From contig NZ_JAJTTF010000013.1 in NCBI RefSeq assembly GCF_021341785.1, positions 62,001 to 126,000 of the forward strand: a stretch of 64,000 nucleotides of DNA, in the 5' to 3' direction. Position 1 is the stretch's first letter; the number at the start of each line of letters is the position of its first letter. The translations under genes were made by a program, and so were the position numbers. This stretch comes from Microbacterium sp. Au-Mic1 (GTDB lineage Bacteria > Actinomycetota > Actinomycetes > Actinomycetales > Microbacteriaceae). Below, one piece after another: positions 60,241 to 64,000 of this stretch. The notes beneath the pieces were generated by a model. The model made no database searches, was not told the DNA's origin, and saw only the letters and a program-made list of their open reading frames with translations.

Positions 60241-61341
60241 TCACGCCGACCCGCGCACCACCAGTTCGGTGCCGAGGGTCGTGCGGGGCGGCGGGACGGA
60301 TCCGGTGAGCCGCTCGATGAGCACGCCCGCGAGCGCTTCGCCCTGGGCGTGCATGGGCTGGCGGACCGTGGTGAGCGGCGGGTCGGTCGACAGCGCCACG
60401 GGCGAGTCGTCGAAGCCGACGATCGCGACGTCGTCAGGGATCCGCACCCCCGCACCGCGGAGCGTGCGCAGCACCCCGCGGGCCATGAGGTCGCTGGCCG
60501 CGAAGACCGCGTCGGGCAGCTCGCCGCCGGGTTCGGCGGCCCGGCTCAGCAGCTCCTGAGCGGCACGGACGCCGCTGGCCTCGGAATAGTCCCCGGCGAT
60601 CTCGGCGAACGGCTCCAGCCCGCCCTCCGCGAGGCGGTCGCGGAAGCCGGCGAGCCTGTCCACGGCTCCGGCCATCGACTGCGGCCCGCTCACGGTCGCG
60701 ATCCGGCGGCGCCCCGTGGACAGCAGGTGCCCGACCGCCTGCCGGCCGCCGGTCACGTTGTCCACGTCCACGAACCAGTCATCGTCGCGGCCGTTCGTGC
60801 GGCGTCCGCCGAACACGACCGGCACGGCCTCGACGATGCCGTCGACGAAGGCGTCGCTGTTGTGGTGCGACAGGATGATCGCGCCGTCCACGCCGCCGTT
60901 GCGCACGAAGCCTGTCATCCGGCCCCCGGGGTCGTCGCTCGCGATCAGCAGGTTCAGGATGTAGTCCGAGCGCGCGATCCGGTCGCTGATCCCCGCGACG
61001 ACGGCGCCGAAGTAGGGGTCTCCGAAGAAGCGCCGGGTGTCCTCCGGCACGACGAGGGCGATCGCGTGCGTCTGACGCAGGGCGAGCGAGCGCGCCGCAC
61101 GGTTCGGCACGTAGCCGAGCCGCGCGATCGCGTCCTGCACAGCCGCGAGCGCCTGCGGGCTCACCGCGGTCGATCCGTTCACGACCCGCGACACCGTCGA
61201 CCGGGAGACACCCGCGGCAGCCGCGACCTCCTCGATCGTGGCGCGTCCGGACGCGGGTGGATCCGGCACCCGATCCTCCGTCCGCGCGGCTGCGGGCGTC
61301 GATCCGCCGCGCGCGACGCTCAGGTCCGACCCGCCGACCAC
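60241..61341 (-). CDS. LacI-family regulator, CebR/CelR-like
   Basis: 366 residues with a ~30-residue Pro/Ala lead before the DNA-binding head ATIEEVAAAAGVSRSTVSRV and the hinge LGYVPNRAARSLALRQ. The effector domain has FFGDPYFGAVVAGISDRIA and VDVDNVTGGRQAVGHLLSTG. The GTG starts 1 nt after the GH1 stop, so it is read from the GH1 transcript. The operator in front of GH1 is the exact CebR site, arguing for cellobiose-type control. No cellobiose ABC importer is in the window. Confidence 0.9.
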   Translation of the reverse strand: MVGGSDLSVARGGSTPAAARTEDRVPDPPASGRATIEEVAAAAGVSRSTVSRVVNGSTAVSPQALAAVQDAIARLGYVPNRAARSLALRQTHAIALVVPEDTRRFFGDPYFGAVVAGISDRIARSDYILNLLIASDDPGGRMTGFVRNGGVDGAIILSHHNSDAFVDGIVEAVPVVFGGRRTNGRDDDWFVDVDNVTGGRQAVGHLLSTGRRRIATVSGPQSMAGAVDRLAGFRDRLAEGGLEPFAEIAGDYSEASGVRAAQELLSRAAEPGGELPDAVFAASDLMARGVLRTLRGAGVRIPDDVAIVGFDDSPVALSTDPPLTTVRQPMHAQGEALAGVLIERLTGSVPPPRTTLGTELVVRGSA

Positions 61342-61342
61342 G

Positions 61343-62815
61343 TCAGACCGCCCGGGCGGCGATGATCCGGGCGTACTCGCGGCCGGAGTCCTTCACGATC
61401 CGCTCCTGGGTGTCGTAGTCGACGCGCACGATCCCGAAGCGCTTGCCGTAGCCGAACGACCACTCGTAGTTGTCCAGCAGCGACCACGCGAAGTAGCCGC
61501 GAACGTCGACGCCCTCCTCGATCGCGTCATAGGTCGCCGCGACGTGCTCGCGCAGGAACATCGCGCGCTCGGAGTCGTGCACGGCGCCGCCCGTCGTCGC
61601 TCCCGTGGACGGGTCGGACCGCCCGCCCTCGAGCACGTCGTCATAGGCCGCGCCGTTCTCGGTCACGTAGAGCGGCAGGCCCGGTGCGTACTCCGTGCCG
61701 ATGCGCCGCAGCAGCCGGGTGAGGCCCTCGGGCTGCACCTCCCAGCCCATGCCCGTGCGGGGCAGCCCGCGCTCGACCCAGTGCACGTCGTCCGCGGCGG
61801 GGAACGGAGACCGGGTGCGGCGCGCGTTCTCGCCCTCGACGCCGCCGTCGTGCGGCGTGCCGTCGCTGCCCTGCTGCGGCGTGCCGGAGAGAAGCTCGCC
61901 GTGGTAGTAGTTGATGCCCAGGCAGTCCAGCGGAGCGGCGATCGTGTCGAGATCGCCGTCGTGGATCGCGGCGGCCCAACGGCGCACCGCGACCGGATCC
62001 ACCTCGCGGATGTCGGAGACGACGTCGGCCGGATAGGCGCCGCGGAGCACGGGATCCAGGAACCACCGGTTGAACTGCCCGTCGATGCGGCGGGCGGCGT
62101 CGACGTCGGCGGGGTCGCGCGCATCGGCGGGATCCGCGACCGTGAGGTTCAGCGTGATGCCGAGGTCGAGCTGCGGGTCCCGCTCGCGCAGCGCCCGGAT
62201 GGTGCGGCCATGGGCCAGCAGCAGATGGTGGGCCGAGAGCATGCCGTCCTCGATGCTGATCCGGCCGGGCGCGTGCACCCCCGCCGTGTAGGAGAGGAAC
62301 GAGGAGCACCACGGCTCGTTCAGCGTCGTCCAGTGCTGCACGCGGTCGCCGAGGGCGTCATGCACGCTGAGCGCGTACTCGACGAAGCGCTCGGCCGTGT
62401 CGCGCGAGGTCCAGCCGCCCTTCTCCTCGAGCGCCTGCGGCAGGTCCCAGTGGTACAGCGTGAGCCACGGCACGATCCCGCCGTCGAGGAGCTGGTCCAC
62501 GAGGCGGTCGTAGAACGCGAGGCCCGCGGGGTTGACCGCGCCGCCGTCCGGGCGCACGCGCGCCCACGATGTGGAGAAGCGGTAGGCCTGCAGACCCAGC
62601 TCGCCCATGAGCCGCACGTCGTCGGCGTAGCGGTGGTAATGGTCGCACGCGACGTCGCCGGTGTCGCCGTTCTGCACCGCGCCCGGCTCACGGGAGAAGG
62701 CGTCCCAGATCGACGCGGTGCGGCCGTCCTCGAAGGCGGCGCCCTCGATCTGATAGGCGGCCGTCGCGGCGCCGAACAGGAAGCCGTCGGGGAATCGGCG
62801 GGCGGACGTGTTCAA
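61343..62815 (-). CDS. GH1 beta-glucosidase
   Basis: 490 residues, no signal peptide. It opens FPDGFLFGAATAAYQIEGAA. The acid/base is Glu167 in TTLNEPWCSS and the nucleophile is in YVTENGAAYDD (near residue 386); GYFAWSLLDNYEWSFGYGKR is the usual C-terminal motif. It would hydrolyse imported cellobiose or aryl-beta-glucosides and is likely equivalent to BglC of the CebR regulon. It heads a two-gene operon with the regulator. Confidence 0.94.
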   Translation of the reverse strand: MNTSARRFPDGFLFGAATAAYQIEGAAFEDGRTASIWDAFSREPGAVQNGDTGDVACDHYHRYADDVRLMGELGLQAYRFSTSWARVRPDGGAVNPAGLAFYDRLVDQLLDGGIVPWLTLYHWDLPQALEEKGGWTSRDTAERFVEYALSVHDALGDRVQHWTTLNEPWCSSFLSYTAGVHAPGRISIEDGMLSAHHLLLAHGRTIRALRERDPQLDLGITLNLTVADPADARDPADVDAARRIDGQFNRWFLDPVLRGAYPADVVSDIREVDPVAVRRWAAAIHDGDLDTIAAPLDCLGINYYHGELLSGTPQQGSDGTPHDGGVEGENARRTRSPFPAADDVHWVERGLPRTGMGWEVQPEGLTRLLRRIGTEYAPGLPLYVTENGAAYDDVLEGGRSDPSTGATTGGAVHDSERAMFLREHVAATYDAIEEGVDVRGYFAWSLLDNYEWSFGYGKRFGIVRVDYDTQERIVKDSGREYARIIAARAV

Positions 62816-62937
62816 GGGCGCTTCCTTCGCTCGGTGCGCCGTCGGGTCGGCGCGATGGTGGCTCGCCGCAGTCAGGTCGGCGAGGAGATGCTCGTGCCGG
62901 GGCTCGTGGTGCGCTCGCGTCCCCGGCGATCCGGATC

Positions 62938-62966
62938 AGGCTATGGGAGCGCTCCCACGATGTCAA
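62938..62966 (-). promoter_or_regulatory. CebR/CelR operator inside the GH1 promoter
   Basis: Minus strand: TTGACA (62961-62966), a 17-nt spacer, TAGCCT (62938-62943). The spacer contains TGGGAGCGCTCCCA (62944-62957), identical to the CebR/CelR operator consensus of Streptomyces and Thermobifida. Repression would block RNA polymerase directly. Confidence 0.9.
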
Positions 62967-63088
62967 CAGGCGGGCGACCCCGTCGATCCGCAGGGACGCC
63001 GTCGATGCGTGAACGCGTGACCCGTTGGGCGACCGGCAACCCCGATTCGGCCGAGTCGGGCACACCACGCACCTGAGACCGCACCGCG

Positions 63089-63094
63089 TACCCT
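63089..63094 (+). promoter_or_regulatory. Leaderless -10 box of apt
   Basis: TACCCT ends 6 nt before the GTG at 63101. Confidence 0.55.
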
Positions 63095-63100
63095 GGATCA

Positions 63101-63622
63101 GTGACCTCCTCGCCCGCGCTCGTCCGCGCCGAATCGCTCATCCGCTCGATCCCGGACCACCCGGAGCCGGGCATCCTGTTCCGCGACATCACACCACTGC
63201 TGGCCGACCGGGAGGCGCTGCAGGCGACGACCGAGGCGCTCGTCGCACCGTTCCGCGGGGCCTTCGACGTCGTCGCAGGGATCGAGGCGCGCGGATTCAT
63301 CCTCGCCGGCGCCGCGGCGATCGAGGCGGGGACCGGCTTCGTGCCGATCCGCAAGGCGGGCAAGCTGCCGCTGCCGGCCGCGTCGGTCGACTACGCGTTG
63401 GAGTACGGCACGGCCACGATCGAGATGCACGACGACCTCCCCGCCGGATCCCGGATCCTGCTCATCGACGACGTGCTCGCCACCGGCGGCACCCTCGCCG
63501 CGGGCCGGCAGATCGTCGAGCAGCTCGGCTACACCGTCGCCGGGATCTCGGTGCTCTTCGAGATCGACGGGCTGGGCGGCCGCGAGGTCGTCGGCGACGT
63601 GCACACCGTCTTCCGCAGCTGA
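63101..63622 (+). CDS. apt: Adenine phosphoribosyltransferase
   Basis: Salvages adenine with PRPP to AMP. 173 residues, normal length. Motifs are IRSIPDHPEPGILFRDITPL, VAGIEARGFILAGAAA, IRKAGKLPLPA and the PRPP loop RILLIDDVLATGGTLAAG. GTG start, leaderless. It lies ahead of purS but is separated from it by a palindrome. Confidence 0.95.
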   Translation: MTSSPALVRAESLIRSIPDHPEPGILFRDITPLLADREALQATTEALVAPFRGAFDVVAGIEARGFILAGAAAIEAGTGFVPIRKAGKLPLPAASVDYALEYGTATIEMHDDLPAGSRILLIDDVLATGGTLAAGRQIVEQLGYTVAGISVLFEIDGLGGREVVGDVHTVFRS

Positions 63623-63678
63623 CCACCCCGGCGCCCTCGGACGTCCGGCCGGATCCCGCCCGACCGGATCCGGTTCGA

Positions 63679-63727
63679 GGAGCAATGTTCGCTCCCTCTT
63701 CCGCTCGAAGAGGACGAACATCGCTCC
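63679..63727. repeat. Palindrome with GGAGC-ATGT word, relative of 45540-45588
   Basis: GGAGCAATGTTCG (63679-63691) and CGAACATCGCTCC (63715-63727), one mismatch; inner CCTCTT/AAGAGG. Located 57 nt after the apt stop. Confidence 0.8.
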
Positions 63728-63773
63728 CCGAAAGCCGGCCGGACGTCCGGCCGGACGGGCGGCGACCGGGCGG

Positions 63774-63779
63774 TAGACT
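63774..63779 (+). promoter_or_regulatory. Possible -10 box of purS
   Basis: TAGACT lies 36 nt before the purS ATG, with GGAG at 63806-63809 as ribosome site, so this gene would have a short leader. Confidence 0.4.
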
Positions 63780-63815
63780 GATGGCGCCCCCGCCCGCGAC
63801 TTCCCGGAGCCACGT

Positions 63816-64000
63816 ATGCCCACCATCGTCGTCGACGTCATGCCCAAGTCCGAACTTCTCGACCCGCAGGGCAAGGCGGTCTCCGGGGCGTTCGCCCGCA
63901 CCGGCGTGACCGCGTTCAGCGATGTCCGCATCGGCAAGCGCTTCGAGCTCACGGTCGATGGCGAGGTCACCGAAGAGGTGCTCGCCGAGGCCCGGCGGAT
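63816..64000 (+). CDS. purS: PurS, phosphoribosylformylglycinamidine synthase small subunit (3' end missing)
   Basis: About 61 residues before the window ends; the family is usually 80-90. It opens PTIVVDVMPKSELLDPQGKA, then GVTAFSDVRIGKRFELTVDG, both typical of PurS, which bridges PurL and PurQ in the FGAM synthase complex. purQ and purL are expected to follow outside the window. Confidence 0.93.
   Translation, partial: MPTIVVDVMPKSELLDPQGKAVSGAFARTGVTAFSDVRIGKRFELTVDGEVTEEVLAEARR

Overview
The window is a high-GC (about 70 percent by eye), densely coded stretch of an actinobacterial chromosome, most like Microbacterium or another Microbacteriaceae member. The evidence is the DUF3073 gene, heavy use of GTG starts and ATGA/GTGA stop-start overlaps, many promoters with a TAnnnT box 6-7 nt before the start codon (leaderless transcripts), and an exact CebR/CelR-type operator in front of a GH1 beta-glucosidase. 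Genus assignment is inference; no rRNA or tRNA gene was seen.

Layout. 1-2.7 kb: molybdate importer modABC (modA cut by the left edge). 2.9-7.2 kb: molybdenum cofactor genes moaA, moaE, moeB-rhodanese, moaD, moaC, mogA. 7.3-17.5 kb: a lipoprotein serine hydrolase, a YaeQ-like protein, a large RND exporter, dimethylargininase, a tandem fluoride-channel pair (crcB), a Pr6Pr-like membrane protein, an exported flavin amine oxidase whose sequence order is circularly permuted, and a TipA-like MerR regulator. 17.6-23.9 kb: glycogen phosphorylase, a beta-strand-repeat protein with its PadR regulator, a universal stress protein, DUF3073 and a MOSC protein. 24-38 kb: one carbohydrate locus holding GH36 alpha-galactosidase, LacI regulator, GH35 beta-galactosidase, a sugar ABC importer, a secreted GH5 enzyme, a GH38-like protein and a metallophosphoesterase. 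Four copies of a 16-bp LacI-type operator tie most of it together. 38-53.6 kb: purine genes purF, purM, purD, purC, interleaved with transporters, an ATP-grasp/serine-hydrolase pair, sterol-carrier and Nudix genes, and a PadR-controlled drug exporter. 53.7-64 kb: uracil permease, TetR, DUF1266 pair, two-component system, a CebR-like regulator with a GH1 beta-glucosidase, apt and the start of purS.

How the genes work together. modABC brings in molybdate and moaA/moaC/moaE/moaD/moeB/mogA build molybdopterin. The MOSC protein at 23.0 kb may use the finished cofactor. The sugar locus looks like a complete route: extracellular GH5 cleavage of a polysaccharide, ABC import of oligosaccharides, and intracellular GH36/GH35 trimming, all under one local repressor. 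purF, purM, purD, purC and purS belong to de novo purine synthesis, with apt for adenine salvage.

The most unusual signals are: (1) the circularly permuted amine oxidase at 15125-16510; (2) at least eleven 3'-end intergenic palindromes, several built as word-word-loop-reverse word-reverse word; (3) a strong excess of GGATCC, mostly inside codons; (4) a tightly coupled ATP-grasp/serine-hydrolase pair of unknown product; and (5) a three-copy cysteine module at the end of the GH5 enzyme.
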